Positions 9,701 through 18,513 of a stretch of 64,000 nucleotides of DNA are shown piece by piece. The notes below the pieces were generated by a model. The model saw only the letters and a list, made by a program, of their open reading frames with translations, ran no database searches and had not been told where the DNA came from. The number at the start of each line of letters is the position of its first letter. The first letter of the stretch is position 1. Position numbers and translations under genes: made by a program. The DNA comes from Halochromatium salexigens (GTDB lineage Bacteria; Pseudomonadota; Gammaproteobacteria; Chromatiales; Chromatiaceae), in contig NZ_NHSF01000056.1 of assembly GCF_016653295.1 (NCBI RefSeq), forward strand, positions 43,967-107,966. Direction: 5' to 3'.

Positions 9701-9832
9701 AGCGAGCACCCGAAATGCGTGCGCTGCTGGCATCACCGCGCCGATGTTGGCACTCACGCCGCCCATCCCGAGCTCTGCGGGCGTTGCGTGGAGAATATCG
9801 ACGGCGGGGGGGAGGTACGGCGCTTTGCATAA
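6740..9832 (+). CDS. ileS: isoleucyl-tRNA synthetase
   Basis: Charges tRNA-Ile with isoleucine and edits mischarged valine in the cytoplasm. The class I signatures HIGH (residues 69-72) and KMSKS (695-699) are intact, as are the editing-domain motifs [11 protein letters not shown] and [14 protein letters not shown]-terminal zinc site is made by CVRCWH and CGRC. The start is GTG. At 1030 residues it is about 90 longer than the usual bacterial enzyme of about 940. Most of the excess is an Ala/Gly/Asp-rich insertion at about residues 235-303, just before the editing-domain core, and a smaller insertion of about 19 residues near 625-645 before the conserved [12 protein letters not shown]. The usual partner lspA is absent; hicAB follows instead. 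Confidence 0.97.
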   Translation: MTDYKHTLNLPKTGFPMKANLAQREPEMLKHWQAIDVYALVRAARAEARARGETFILHDGPPYANGEIHIGHAVNKVLKDIIVKSRTLDGLDAPYVPGWDCHGLPIELQVERKKGKPGQKISATQFRHACRDYAGKQVDGQRADFQRLGVLGDWAHPYLTMAPRFEADIVRALGRIIANGHLQKGSKPVHWCIDCGSALAEAEVEYADKDSTAIDVRFAVTDPEALLARCHRVPEGASHANAGAAQDGAGHSNTDAFEVGSGDSPARAADVVDAGAGADADLAHGAQTGAASGEFAGHGSGPMSVVIWTTTPWTLPANQAVALNPELEYALVQVAEDGPNGAERLLVAEGLLKDTMVRWDIEHYRVIAYGRGDAFEGLMLAHPFYERQVPIILGEHVTLEAGTGAVHTAPGHGLEDYIVGRRYDLAVDNPVGGNGRFLEGTPLFAGENVFDANEQVIETLKANQALVREQRFSHSYPHCWRHKTPIIFRATPQWFISMEQAGLRESALREIDRVRWMPDWGQSRIDGMVRNRPDWCISRQRTWGVPITLFVDKESGELHPRTEALIEDVAQRIEAKGIDAWFELRPEELLGDEEGARYEKVQDTLDVWFDSGVTHACVLDRGAAEAGREPGGASAGDTASEWAGLRRPADLYLEGSDQHRGWFQSSLLTSVAMHDQAPYHAVLTHGFTVDEKGEKMSKSKGNVVRPQEVMKTLGADIIRLWVAAADYRGEMRVSDEILKRTADAYRRIRNTARFLLSNLNGFDPARDLVPAAEMIELDRWAVDRALQLQQEFTQAYQDYQFHLIYHRLHNFCVVDMGGFYLDVIKDRQYTTGADSLPRRSCQTAMYHIVEAMSRWLAPILSFTAEEIWRHLPGERDETIFTATWYQGLFALDAADPFDRAFWSQVLAVRTAIGRQLEAARTQGQIRAALDAEIDLYCSAELQALLSRLGDELRFVLITSEARVHALVERPEDALDTDVEGLAVRIRASEHPKCVRCWHHRADVGTHAAHPELCGRCVENIDGGGEVRRFA

Positions 9833-9965
9833 GCAGCAGACGATTCATGCAGATGGCGCTCATCATATGTCGTCAGGGTGCTACCTGCAGGCTGATCAAT
9901 GAAGCAGGTTCGGTGGCGGAACGGATGGGCGGAATGCGGCGCCAGAAGGTCGACCCTAGTTGCCC

Positions 9966-10151
9966 ATGAAAGTCTCAGAGGTTTTGTCCAGACTCAACGC
10001 TGATGGCTGTTATCTCGCCACCACGAGAGGCAGCCATCGCCAGTTCAAGCATCCCTCGAAGCCTGGCCGGGTCACGGTTTCCGGTAAACCGAGTGACGAG
10101 CTAGCGGCCGGAACTCAGAACAGCATCTTCAAGCAAGCAGGGTGGAAATAG
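9966..10151 (+). CDS. hicA: HicA-family mRNA interferase toxin
   Basis: A 61-residue protein with the double-stranded-RNA-binding-like HicA fold signature: MKVSEVLSRLNADGC, then TRGSHRQFKHP with the catalytic His, then a C-terminal LAAGTQNSIFKQAGW. HicA cleaves mRNA independently of ribosomes and is neutralised by HicB. The ATG at 9966 matches the family start better than the TTG at 9960. hicB starts 2 bases after the stop, giving the typical hicAB order. Confidence 0.9.
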   Translation: MKVSEVLSRLNADGCYLATTRGSHRQFKHPSKPGRVTVSGKPSDELAAGTQNSIFKQAGWK

Positions 10152-10153
10152 CT

Positions 10154-10366
10154 ATGCGGTATGCCATCGTGATTGAGAAAGCCAAGGGTAATTTTTCAGC
10201 CTATGTGCCTGACTTGCCAGGCTGTATTGCCACCGGAGAGAGCGTCGCTGAGGTCGAAAGTCGCATCCGCGAAGCGATCCTGTTGCACATTGAGGGACTG
10301 TGCGAAGACGGATTGACAGTCCCATCGCCACAGAGCCAAGTCGACTATATCGACATTGCCGCCTGA
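10154..10366 (+). CDS. hicB: HicB-family antitoxin
   Basis: A 70-residue HicB with the partial RNase H-like fold: MRYAIVIEKA, then FSAYVPDLPGCIATGESVAE, then a helix IREAILLHIEGL. It lacks a C-terminal DNA-binding extension, so it is the short HicB form. It should bind and inhibit HicA. GGTGGA upstream of the ATG at 10154 serves as ribosome-binding site; a GTG in frame at 10142 overlapping hicA is less likely. Confidence 0.9.
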   Translation: MRYAIVIEKAKGNFSAYVPDLPGCIATGESVAEVESRIREAILLHIEGLCEDGLTVPSPQSQVDYIDIAA

Positions 10367-10371
10367 CGACG

Positions 10372-10538
10372 CTAGTCAGCATTGCTGCAGACGGTGCCGA
10401 GGCGATTGCACAGATGCGCGAACAGGTGTTCGATCTGATTCGATTCCCCACGCAGGCTCCAGCAGTGCTAGCGTGGTCACCCTGAGTATCGGCGTGGCGA
10501 CAGCAGAGGCGGAACCGGGTCGAGCAGGACCGAGTTGA
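10372..10538 (+). pseudogene. remnant of a response regulator / GGDEF protein
   Basis: Two short stretches in different frames look like decayed domain pieces. The first reads VSIAADGAEAIAQMREQ then VFDLI, the beta2-alpha2-beta3 part of a receiver domain up to the position where the phospho-acceptor Asp should follow. The second reads SSASVVTLSIGVATAEA, the late-GGDEF strand pattern of diguanylate cyclases. No intact frame connects them. Calling this a relic is inference from motif resemblance only. Confidence 0.4.
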
Positions 10539-10603
10539 AGGCCAGCCTGCACATCAGAAGACTGCATCACCAGGCCCGTAAGGGCACCGATTTGGAGAAG
10601 ACT

Positions 10604-10789
10604 ATGGCGGTGTTTGTTTTGGACAAGAAAAAGCAACCGCTCATGCCCTTCTCAGAGAAGCGGGCACGGTTGCTGTTGGAACGAGGCCGGGCTGTGGTGG
10701 TACGGCTCGATCCCTTCACCATCCGATTGAAAGACCGCGTCGGCGGCGAGACTCAGCTGCTACGCTTGCAGCAAGAGCAAAACGGATGA
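10604..10789 (+). pseudogene. N-terminal PLMP (RRXRR) domain fragment of an IscB-type nuclease
   Basis: A 61-residue frame starting MAVFVLDKKKQPLMPFSEKR, with the PLMP motif and the RARLLLERGRAVVVRL ... PFTIRLKDR pattern that define the N-terminal domain of IscB, the IS200/IS605-associated ancestor of Cas9. The similarity stops at LLRL, just before the RuvC-I segment should begin, and the frame ends four residues later, its TGA overlapping the ATG of the EamA gene. GGAG lies upstream of the ATG. A small GCCC-GTAA-GGGC hairpin at 10574-10585 precedes it and could be a trace of the omegaRNA 3' end. The rest of the protein is found 2.7 kb downstream (13454-13980). Confidence 0.75.
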
Positions 10790-11706
10790 ACCTGAGTATC
10801 GTACTCGTCGCGCTGGCGGCCCTTTTCTGGGGATTGTCAGGCGGCATCGGCGGCATCCTGATGGCCGATGGCTGGGATGCGTTCGTGGTGTCGTTCTATC
10901 GGGGCGCGATCGGACTGCTGTGTGTGCTGCTCTGGCTCGCGTTGCGTCCAGGCCGCAGCGGGCTCGCCCATCGCCGGCTCTGGGCCTGGTCGGCGCTTGC
11001 CGGGGTCGGCGTCGCGGGTAACTTCGCGTTCTATTTCGTCAGCATCGCGCAGGGCAGTGTCGCGGTGGCGGCGACGTTGATGTACTGCGCCCCGGTGTTC
11101 GTCTATCTGGTGTCGTTCGCCCTGAGGCTGGAACGCCCCACCGTGCTGAAGTTTGCCGCCATCACGGTGGTCATGCTGGGCATTGGGTTGCTGACCCAGA
11201 TCTACGATATCGAGGCGAGCGGCGTGACGCCCCTGGGGGTGACCGCCGGGCTGCTGGCCGGGCTGTCCTACGCAATCTTCATCTTCGGCTTCAAATACGC
11301 GGCGCCACACGGCAGTCCGCAGGCCATTCTCGTCATCGCCTTCACCGTCCTTGCCATCCTCCTGGTCGGCGTCATCCTGATCCGCCCGGGCGATGTCGGT
11401 CAGACCATGGCCGTGGCCGCGCTGAAGACACCCGATTGGCCGCTCTTTGCCGCCCTCGGTGTGCTGGGCGCGGGTTTGTCGTTCGTGCTGTATATCATCG
11501 GACTGAATCACACCGCGCCCGCCGTGGCCTCGATCGTGGCCATGGTCGAGCCGGTCACCGCATCGCTGTTTGGCGTCGTGGTGTTACAGGAGAGCCTCGG
11601 CGTGCTGCAAATGATCGGCATGGCGCTGATCTTGGTCACGGTGACCACGATGAGCGTCTTTTCACAGGCCGCGCAGCCGCCGCCTGCCGACTTGACCACG
11701 CCCTGA
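10786..11706 (+). CDS. EamA-family (DMT superfamily) transporter
   Basis: A 306-residue inner-membrane protein with about ten hydrophobic segments in two repeated EamA halves (for example LAALFWGLSGGIGGILM at the start of the first, and the second half beginning near GVTAGLLAGLSYAIFIFG). A conserved MVEPVTASLFGVVVLQE motif precedes the last helices. The family exports amino acids, nucleosides or other metabolites; substrate unknown. Its ATG overlaps the stop of the IscB N-terminal fragment (ATGA). Confidence 0.88.
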   Translation: MNLSIVLVALAALFWGLSGGIGGILMADGWDAFVVSFYRGAIGLLCVLLWLALRPGRSGLAHRRLWAWSALAGVGVAGNFAFYFVSIAQGSVAVAATLMYCAPVFVYLVSFALRLERPTVLKFAAITVVMLGIGLLTQIYDIEASGVTPLGVTAGLLAGLSYAIFIFGFKYAAPHGSPQAILVIAFTVLAILLVGVILIRPGDVGQTMAVAALKTPDWPLFAALGVLGAGLSFVLYIIGLNHTAPAVASIVAMVEPVTASLFGVVVLQESLGVLQMIGMALILVTVTTMSVFSQAAQPPPADLTTP

Positions 11707-11754
11707 ATCGCGTTCACTCATCCTTCCGCCTTCACCCTTCGAGTCCCGCCCAGA

Positions 11755-13254
11755 TCAAGCCTGCCCGTCGTCGTCCCGGCGGCGCTTGGGTGGGGCAAAG
11801 CCGGCATCGACGCGCTCGGTGACGGCACGGCTGGCAGCGTTGGGCTGAGTGCTGGATTGGGCGCTGGATTGGGTGCTGGGCTGGCGGCGTTTGCCGAGGT
11901 TCTTGCGATCGCGCAGGCGTTGCTTCGGCTTGGTGGTCTCGGCACCGTGCGTGTCTTTGGCCGCGTTGGCGCGAGGGCCGGGCTGAGTGCCAGGCTGGGC
12001 GCCGCGCTTGGCACCGATCTTCGAGCCCGCTTTCGCGCGGCTGCCGCTGGCCTTGTGACCCGTCTTGCCGCTCGGCTTGCCACGCCCCTTGCGCTGCGGA
12101 TTCGGGCCCTTGAACCGGGCCTCGAGGCCGGGCAACTGGCGCCGCTCGACCTCGATGCCGAGCCAGCGGCTGATGGATTCCATCCTGTTCCATTCCTGCG
12201 CCGAGACCAACGAAAGAGCAATGCCGGCGCGTCCGGCGCGGCCGGTGCGTCCGGTGCGGTGCAGGTAATCCTCGCCACTGCGCGGGACATCGAGATTGAT
12301 CACGCGCTCGACGCCGGTCAGATCCAGGCCACGCGCGGCGACATCGGAGGCGACCAGCACCGAGACCTGGCCGCGCTCGAGCAGGCCCATCACCCGTTTG
12401 CGCTCGCGCTGATCGAGTTCGCCATGGAGCACGGCGGCGCGCACCTGCTCGCCGATCAGGAAGGCACCGATGGCATCGGCGCGGGCGCGGGTGTTGGTGA
12501 ACACCAAGGCCTTCTGATAGTCCTCATGCTGCAGCAGCCAGAGCAGCTGCGCCTGTTTGTGCGGCAGCTCGTCGCTGAGGATGATCTGATGGCTGATGTC
12601 CGGATGCGCGGCGCGGATGGCATCGATCTCGATGACCTGAGGATCGTTCAGCAGATGATCGGTGAGCGGGCGCAGGCCGCCGTGCTTGAGCGTGGCCGAG
12701 AACAGCAGCGATTGGCGCGCTCGGTTGCTGGCGCTGATGAGGGTGATGACATCGGCGGCGAAGCCGAGGTCGAGCATGCGGTCGGCCTCGTCGAGGACCA
12801 GGAAGCCGAGCTGCGTCAGATCGGCCTCGCCGGTCTCGAGATGTTCGAGCAGCCGGCCGGGAGTGGCGATGACCAGGTCCGGGTTCTTGCGCAGCGCCGA
12901 GACCTGGCGGCCGCGATCCTCACCGCCGACGATCACCGCCGCGGTCAGCCGGGTGCGGCTGCCGAGGTTCAAGAATTCGCTCTGGGTCTGGCTTGCCAGC
13001 TCGCGCGTCGGCACCAGCACCAGGGCGCGGATACCGCCATCGGGCGCCGGCTCCTCGCTGAGGCGCTGCAGCATCGGCAGCAGGAAGGCGCCGGTCTTGC
13101 CGGAGCCGGTGGCGGCCGAGGCGAGCAGGTCGCGGCCCTCGAGCACGGCGGGGATCACCCGCTGTTGCACCGGTGTCGGCTGCTGCCAGCCGGCGTTAGC
13201 GATGGCGCGCTGCAGCGGCTCGTCGAGGTCGAAGGCGTCGAAGGTGTTGGTCAT
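11755..13254 (-). CDS. DEAD-box ATP-dependent RNA helicase
   Basis: A 499-residue helicase with motif I SAATGSGKT, motif Ia PTRELA, motif II LDEADRMLDLGF, motif III SATL and motif VI HRTGRTGRAGRAG. It resembles the SrmB/RhlE branch used in ribosome assembly or RNA decay. A long basic, low-complexity tail (from about residue 385) rich in Lys, Arg, Gly, Ser and Gln probably gives non-specific RNA binding. The ATG at 13254 (MTNTFDAFDLDEPLQ) matches the usual family start; upstream in-frame codons are not conserved. It lies antiparallel between the two IscB pieces. Confidence 0.93.
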   Translation of the reverse strand: MTNTFDAFDLDEPLQRAIANAGWQQPTPVQQRVIPAVLEGRDLLASAATGSGKTGAFLLPMLQRLSEEPAPDGGIRALVLVPTRELASQTQSEFLNLGSRTRLTAAVIVGGEDRGRQVSALRKNPDLVIATPGRLLEHLETGEADLTQLGFLVLDEADRMLDLGFAADVITLISASNRARQSLLFSATLKHGGLRPLTDHLLNDPQVIEIDAIRAAHPDISHQIILSDELPHKQAQLLWLLQHEDYQKALVFTNTRARADAIGAFLIGEQVRAAVLHGELDQRERKRVMGLLERGQVSVLVASDVAARGLDLTGVERVINLDVPRSGEDYLHRTGRTGRAGRAGIALSLVSAQEWNRMESISRWLGIEVERRQLPGLEARFKGPNPQRKGRGKPSGKTGHKASGSRAKAGSKIGAKRGAQPGTQPGPRANAAKDTHGAETTKPKQRLRDRKNLGKRRQPSTQSSAQSSTQPNAASRAVTERVDAGFAPPKRRRDDDGQA

Positions 13255-13453
13255 TGTTGTGAGTCGAACCTGGCTATACGAAGATCCTGCGCCTTTTGCG
13301 ACGCGCTTGTTGGGCAATCGCCAAAGCGAGGGCGCCATTCTATGTCAACGAGCTGTTAAGCAGCAGGACGCCGCGCGGGGTACCGCCACCCAGTGCGGTG
13401 AGGATGGCGACAGTTACGTCTCCGTGTTGAACGAGCATCCTGCCCCCGGCTAA

Positions 13454-13980
13454 CAATACCTGTTGGAGAAATGGCACCGCACCTGCGCCTACTGCGGCGC
13501 CCAGGGCGTCCCCCTCCAGATCGAACACATCGACCCCAAGCGCCGGGGCGGCTCGGATCGGGTCAGCAACCTGGCCCTGGCCTGTTGCGCCTGCAACCAA
13601 CGCAAAGGCCACCAGCCGATTGAGGTCTTCCTTCAGGACGAACCGGCGCTGCTGCGCCGCATCCAGGCACAGGCCAAGGCGCCACTCAGGGATGCCGCTG
13701 CTGTGAATGCCACCCGCTGGGCGCTGTTCGAGCGACTGAAGGCCACCGGCTTGCCCGTGGCGAGCAGCTCTGGTGCTCAGACCAAATACAACCGCCAGCG
13801 CCTCGGGATTCCCAAGACCCATGCGCTCGATGCCGCCTGTGTCGGTCCGCTCGGTGCGTTGCATGGATGGAATCGGCCAACGCTAGCCATCAACGCCACG
13901 GGGCGGGGAAGCTATCAGCGCACGCGCCTGGATCGCTTCGGCTTCCCGCGTGGCGACCTCACCCGGCGCAAGCCGAGGAC
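13454..13980 (+). pseudogene. HNH and RuvC-III fragment of an IscB-type nuclease
   Basis: Reading from [15 protein letters not shown], this is the C-terminal half of an IscB-like protein. It has the HNH domain (CAYC, then [15 protein letters not shown], then CCACNQ), a [21 protein letters not shown] segment with the RuvC-III His and Asp, and a [18 protein letters not shown] tail. An in-frame stop (13451-13453) lies directly before it, the RuvC-I and RuvC-II regions are absent, and similarity ends near 13980 although the frame stays open to 14305 over the 3' end of the restriction gene. The HNH residues look intact. Codons may still be translated from the TTG at 13463. Confidence 0.75.
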
Positions 13981-14001
13981 GCTTGGGGGACATTCCGGCG
14001 A

Positions 14002-17000
14002 TCAGCGTACCAAACGATACTGCTCGCCCTCGCGTTGCAGTAGGCCGAGGTCTTCAAGGGCGGCGAGGGTGTCGGCGATCCTGGGGCGGGTCTTCTTCGG
14101 CTCGGTGAACGCCGCTGTCAGCTCATCGAGGCTGCGTGCCTGGTTGCCGAGTGCCTCGCGCACCGCTGCGATCTGCGCGCGCATGCCGGCGCTGGCGCGG
14201 GGAAACTTCTTTGCTTTCTTCGGCTTGGTGGCGGCGAGGGCCGGCGTGGATGTCGCGAGATCGGCCGTGCGTTGCTCGGGCGGCGTCTCGGTCTCGGGGC
14301 ACTGATACGCAGGGCGCAGCCAGCGGATGAGGCCCTTGGCCTCCTCGGCGGCGCGCTCGGTGTTCAGCGCCACCAGGCGGGTCAGTAGTTCTTCTTCGGC
14401 TTCGAGCTCGACGGCGGGCTTATCGGGCCAGGGGCTGGTGGCGCCGGGGCGACCGACGAGCGTCTCGGCCAAGTCTTGCCAGCCATAGGCGGCAAAGACG
14501 GCGGCGTCGAGTTGATCGTGCAGCTCCGCGAGCAGGCTGACCAAGCCCTGGGTATTGATAGCGCGCTCCTTGTCGGTCAGCGCGGTTCCGCGGCGCTGAG
14601 CGTCGAGGACGTTGTAGAGGCCGGTCAGGGTCAGACTCGGGTGCTGGGCCTGCTGGCGCTTGCGATGGGCGTCGATCTGCTCGGCGAGATTGCGGATGCG
14701 GGTGATTTGGGTGTCGCTGGCGGCCGGGAAGGGGAAGGTCTCGAAGCAGCGGGTTTTGTTGTAGCGGGGGCGGTCTTCGAGCGTGCCGCCGACAACGAGT
14801 GACCAAAGGCAATGCAGGCGGCTGGACAGGACACCAAGATGGTAGGCATCAGTGGTCGCTATAGTGACGAGCGCATCGTCAGGGAGAACGTTCTTTTCCA
14901 AGAGACAGAAAAATCGATGCTTGCTCGTTACAACCGTCGCGATGTACCGATCAAGACACGCAACCATCGCGCGTAGCTCGACTCGAGGCTCGCCGAAAAT
15001 CCACCAATTCTCCCGGTAGGTGGCACGATTGTTCTGATCCCGCTCCGGCTTCACTCGCTCCAACAGCCGCTGATAAATGGCCGGATACTGATCCCGCACC
15101 TGCTCGACGCCGAGCCCAAACAGGTCGATGACCTTCACGCCGCGCGGGCTCTGGGTCAGATCGCGGCCATTGCGATAGTCGCGGATCACCGCCTCGAGTC
15201 CCGGTTCCTCACCCAAGCCGAGCGTCTGGGCTTCGTCCTCGGTAACGATGAAGCCGGCGCCATGCAGCTTGACACCGGGCGAGCTGATCTCGCCCATCGC
15301 CCGCAGCGTCTTGGCCCCAGCTACATCCGCCCCAATCGCTAAATCCGCAAACAGCTTCCCTTCGCGCTTGCTCAACTCCACTGCATGCGCGTCCTCGTCG
15401 CCCGAGCGCTCGGCCGTGACCTCGCACAGCCGCCCCGGCTGATCGCCTGCGGCGCCGACGGTCATGGCAATACGCACCTGCGCGCCATCGCTGGTCTTGA
15501 CCCAGGGATGATTGGGCACCGCGAACACCAGCGACAGCGGCGTCTTGGCATCGTTCAGATGCGGCTCCAGCACACGTCGGTTGAAGGTCTGGCGCAGGCT
15601 GTTTGTGGTGATGAAGCCAAAGCGCCGCACCTGACCCTGGCGGACCTTTTCGGCAGCGATCTGCCACCAGTACATGACGAAATCGGCTGAATCTGGCACC
15701 AGTCCGCTATAGACCCCGCGCACTGCCTCTACATAGCCGTCACCGAGCGCTTCTCGCAGTCTTTTTGCGCCGATGAACGGAGGATTGCCGACGATGAAGT
15801 CGGCCTCCGGCCAGTCGGCGCGGCGCGGCTCCAAGTAGCGATAGACCGGCAGCCGCTGGGTCTCATCGGGAATCGGCTCGCCGGTGATCGGGCTCGGCTT
15901 GGTGCTGCGCCCGTCCCAGACGCTGACCGGCTGGCCCTGGTCATCGAGCAGCGGCTCGCGCGCCTCGGCGGCGATCAGCGCGTCGCGGCACTGGATGTTG
16001 TGGAAATCGCGCAGCACCGGCTCGGGCGGGTTGATATGGCCATAGGTGCGGAAGTGCCATTGCAGATAGCCGATCCAGAGCACGATCTCGGCGATGCGGG
16101 CGGCCCGCGGGTTGACCTCGAGCCCGAGGAATTGGTTGGGGCTGACGGTGAGCCCCTCGAGTTCAAAGCTAGTGGTCTTTTGCAGGCGGCCCAGCACATC
16201 GAGCACCTCGCCTTCCAGCCGCTTCATGTGCTCGAGCGCGACATAGAGGAAGTTGGCACTGCCACAGGCCGGGTCCAGCACCCGCGTCTGGCAGAGCTGG
16301 CCGTGGAAGCGCTTGACCTCGGCGAGGGCGGCTTCGAGCTTGCCCTGGCGCTGGTAGTTCTGCGCGGCGGCCTGCACCTCCTCCCAGTCGGCGCGTAGCG
16401 GCTCGATCACGGTCGGCATCACCAGGCGCTCGACATAGGCGCGCGGGGTGTAATGGGCGCCGAGCTTGTGGCGCTCGCGCGGGTCGAGGGCGCGCTCGAG
16501 CAGGGTGCCGAAGATGGCCGGCTCCACCTGGCGCCAGTCGGCGCGCGCGGCGGCGATGAGCTGGCCGATCTGCTCGGCGCTCAGCGGCAGCGGGTCGGCG
16601 CCCTCGAACAGGCCGCCGTTGAATCGCAACACCTGGTGCATCAGCACGCCGCAAAAGCCGCCGCTGTGCATCGTCTGCCAGAGGCTGGCCAGGGCGTCCG
16701 GGAATTGCTCGGGCTGGTCTTTCAGCCGCTGCAGCAGCGCGCAAAAGCTGCCCTCCGGGAGCAGCCCGACGTCCTCGGCGAACAGGGTGAACAGGCAGCG
16801 GGAGAGGAAGCCGGCCACGCGCTCGGAGTCCTGCCCCGAGGTTTCCAGTGACTTAGCCAAGCCAGCGAGCGTGCTGGCGATCTCGCGGGTGACTCGACCG
16901 GCGTAGCGGCTGGGGTCGAGCCCGAGCGGATCGAGCCAGAGCGCGCGCAGGCGCTCGCGCATGGCCGGCTCGCGCAGTTGCTCGAGCCCGATGCGATGGC

Positions 17001-17493
17001 TGCGCGGGTCGGGAAAGGGCACATAGTGGCCGCCCGAGCAGGTGAATTCGGAGAACAGCACGATACTGCGCCCGACATCGACCACGACGATGAAGGGCGG
17101 GCGACCTTCCGCCGCCGGCAGGGCGCGGACATAGTTCTCGGCCTGTTTGTGTGCCTTGACGATAGCGGCATCCCAGTGCTCGCTGCCGGTCTGCTTGCCG
17201 GTATCCTTGCCCTCGAGCACGAAGCAGCCGCGGCGGTAGAGGTCGAGCGAACGCGGCCTGGTGCTGCCGTCAGGGCGCTGCTCGGTGACGCGGCGCTCGA
17301 ACACATAGGCGTTCTGGCTTTTATCGGCGCTGGCCGGCTGCGGCTGCGGCAGATCGAGCAGGCTGCACAGCTCGGTCAGGAACAACTGCAGGTTGGCGCG
17401 CTCGTTGCCACCGTGGCTGGTGCCGCCGCCCCAGCGTGCGATGAAGGCGTTGACCTTGGACTCGATGTCGGACTCCGGACTCATGTCATTCAC
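14002..17493 (-). CDS. type IIG (MmeI-like) restriction-modification enzyme
   Basis: A 1163-residue single polypeptide combining nuclease, adenine methyltransferase and target recognition. The N-terminal domain has a PD-(D/E)XK-like pattern ([15 protein letters not shown], about residues 80-95). The methyltransferase has motif [16 protein letters not shown] and the catalytic NPPF ([12 protein letters not shown]), the gamma-class N6-adenine type. A recognition domain follows and the C-terminus has a winged-helix-like segment ([17 protein letters not shown]). Such enzymes modify one strand and cut at a fixed distance. There is no separate specificity subunit nearby. The start is GTG at 17493 supported by AAAGGAA seven bases upstream; an ATG at 17484 is the alternative. 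It could instead be a defence-system methyltransferase subunit. Confidence 0.85.
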   Translation of the reverse strand: MNDMSPESDIESKVNAFIARWGGGTSHGGNERANLQLFLTELCSLLDLPQPQPASADKSQNAYVFERRVTEQRPDGSTRPRSLDLYRRGCFVLEGKDTGKQTGSEHWDAAIVKAHKQAENYVRALPAAEGRPPFIVVVDVGRSIVLFSEFTCSGGHYVPFPDPRSHRIGLEQLREPAMRERLRALWLDPLGLDPSRYAGRVTREIASTLAGLAKSLETSGQDSERVAGFLSRCLFTLFAEDVGLLPEGSFCALLQRLKDQPEQFPDALASLWQTMHSGGFCGVLMHQVLRFNGGLFEGADPLPLSAEQIGQLIAAARADWRQVEPAIFGTLLERALDPRERHKLGAHYTPRAYVERLVMPTVIEPLRADWEEVQAAAQNYQRQGKLEAALAEVKRFHGQLCQTRVLDPACGSANFLYVALEHMKRLEGEVLDVLGRLQKTTSFELEGLTVSPNQFLGLEVNPRAARIAEIVLWIGYLQWHFRTYGHINPPEPVLRDFHNIQCRDALIAAEAREPLLDDQGQPVSVWDGRSTKPSPITGEPIPDETQRLPVYRYLEPRRADWPEADFIVGNPPFIGAKRLREALGDGYVEAVRGVYSGLVPDSADFVMYWWQIAAEKVRQGQVRRFGFITTNSLRQTFNRRVLEPHLNDAKTPLSLVFAVPNHPWVKTSDGAQVRIAMTVGAAGDQPGRLCEVTAERSGDEDAHAVELSKREGKLFADLAIGADVAGAKTLRAMGEISSPGVKLHGAGFIVTEDEAQTLGLGEEPGLEAVIRDYRNGRDLTQSPRGVKVIDLFGLGVEQVRDQYPAIYQRLLERVKPERDQNNRATYRENWWIFGEPRVELRAMVACLDRYIATVVTSKHRFFCLLEKNVLPDDALVTIATTDAYHLGVLSSRLHCLWSLVVGGTLEDRPRYNKTRCFETFPFPAASDTQITRIRNLAEQIDAHRKRQQAQHPSLTLTGLYNVLDAQRRGTALTDKERAINTQGLVSLLAELHDQLDAAVFAAYGWQDLAETLVGRPGATSPWPDKPAVELEAEEELLTRLVALNTERAAEEAKGLIRWLRPAYQCPETETPPEQRTADLATSTPALAATKPKKAKKFPRASAGMRAQIAAVREALGNQARSLDELTAAFTEPKKTRPRIADTLAALEDLGLLQREGEQYRLVR

Positions 17494-17615
17494 AGCAGGT
17501 TCCTTTGGGCGTGCAGTGGCGGTACATGATAAACGCGCGAGTTTATAGGCAAGCCTAGCGAACGGCCTTTGCTCTATGATGCGGCTTATGAGCGAACCAC
17601 CACCGGAGCCGAGCG

Positions 17616-18413
17616 ATGAACCCCTTATCTCACATCGATCCGGATGACCCCTATCCGGACAGCGACGGACAGCCGATGGCCGACAATACCGAGCAGTATC
17701 AGTGGTTGGTCAAGATCAAGGAGAACCTGGAGATCCTGTTTGCCGATGACCCGACTGTCTTCGTCGCCGGCGATCTGCTTTGGTATCCCGTGCCGGATCG
17801 CCGCGAAACCGGCCCGATTGCGCCGGATGTCTTCGTCGTCTTCGGCCGGCCCAAGGGGCGGCGCGGCTCCTATCGCCAGTGGGAAGAGGAGGGCATCGCT
17901 CCACAGGTCGCCTTCGAGATCCTATCTCCCTCCAACAGCGCCAAGGAGATGGCGGACAAGCTGGATTTCTATGATCGCTACGGCGTCGAGGAATACTACG
18001 TCTATGACCCGGATCGGCACACACTCGGCATCTGGACACGCCAGGGCGTTGATCGGTCCGCGTCCGCGCTCGAGCAGACGTCCAGGTTCGAGTCCAAACC
18101 CAAATCCGCTCCGGGCAGTCAGGATACCCGCCCAAGGCTCACCCGCCAGTCGCACATCCACGGCTGGACCAGTCCATTGCTCGGGGTGCGTTTCGCGCTC
18201 ACGCTCGAGACGCTGCTGCTTGACTACCCCAATGGCCAGCCGTTCTTGACCTCTGTAGAGCTGGCGCGCCGCGCCGAGGAGGCTTCCACGCGGGCTGAAC
18301 AGGAGGCGATGCGCGCCAAGGAGGAGGCCATGCGGGCCGATGCCGAGCATATCCGCGCCGAGCGTTTGGCGGAGCGCTTGCATGCGCTTGGAGTGGACCC
18401 AGAATCCTTATAA
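17616..18413 (+). CDS. Uma2-family (DUF820) PD-(D/E)XK endonuclease-like protein
   Basis: A 265-residue protein with the Uma2 core: a VFVAGDLLWYP strand, IAPDVFVVFG (active-site Asp), VAFEILSPSN (active-site Glu) and the YGVEEYYVYDP motif. A non-conserved Ser/Pro/Arg-rich insertion at about residues 150-185 separates the core from the last strand (LLGVRF). The C-terminus is a predicted Arg/Glu/Ala coiled coil. The function of the family is unsettled; members are abundant in cyanobacteria and purple bacteria. The gene is divergent from the type IIG enzyme; a GGAG precedes the ATG. Confidence 0.88.
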   Translation: MNPLSHIDPDDPYPDSDGQPMADNTEQYQWLVKIKENLEILFADDPTVFVAGDLLWYPVPDRRETGPIAPDVFVVFGRPKGRRGSYRQWEEEGIAPQVAFEILSPSNSAKEMADKLDFYDRYGVEEYYVYDPDRHTLGIWTRQGVDRSASALEQTSRFESKPKSAPGSQDTRPRLTRQSHIHGWTSPLLGVRFALTLETLLLDYPNGQPFLTSVELARRAEEASTRAEQEAMRAKEEAMRADAEHIRAERLAERLHALGVDPESL

Positions 18414-18513
18414 GGATGTATGCCTAACGGCTTCTGAGCCTCGCTCGTCCCCGTCAACAGACGGGGGCTACAAAGCTTGAGCCAGAAACGATGCAGGCGG
18501 GATCGCGCGCCGG

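Noticed and set aside
11857-13359. 500-codon plus-strand frame opposite the DEAD-box helicase
   Set aside because: It has only composition-driven repeats, while the minus strand carries all helicase motifs.
13340-13864. Minus-strand frame opposite the IscB HNH piece with an ALGGG end like outer-membrane efflux proteins
   Set aside because: The resemblance is a few residues only and the opposite strand has a clear HNH domain.
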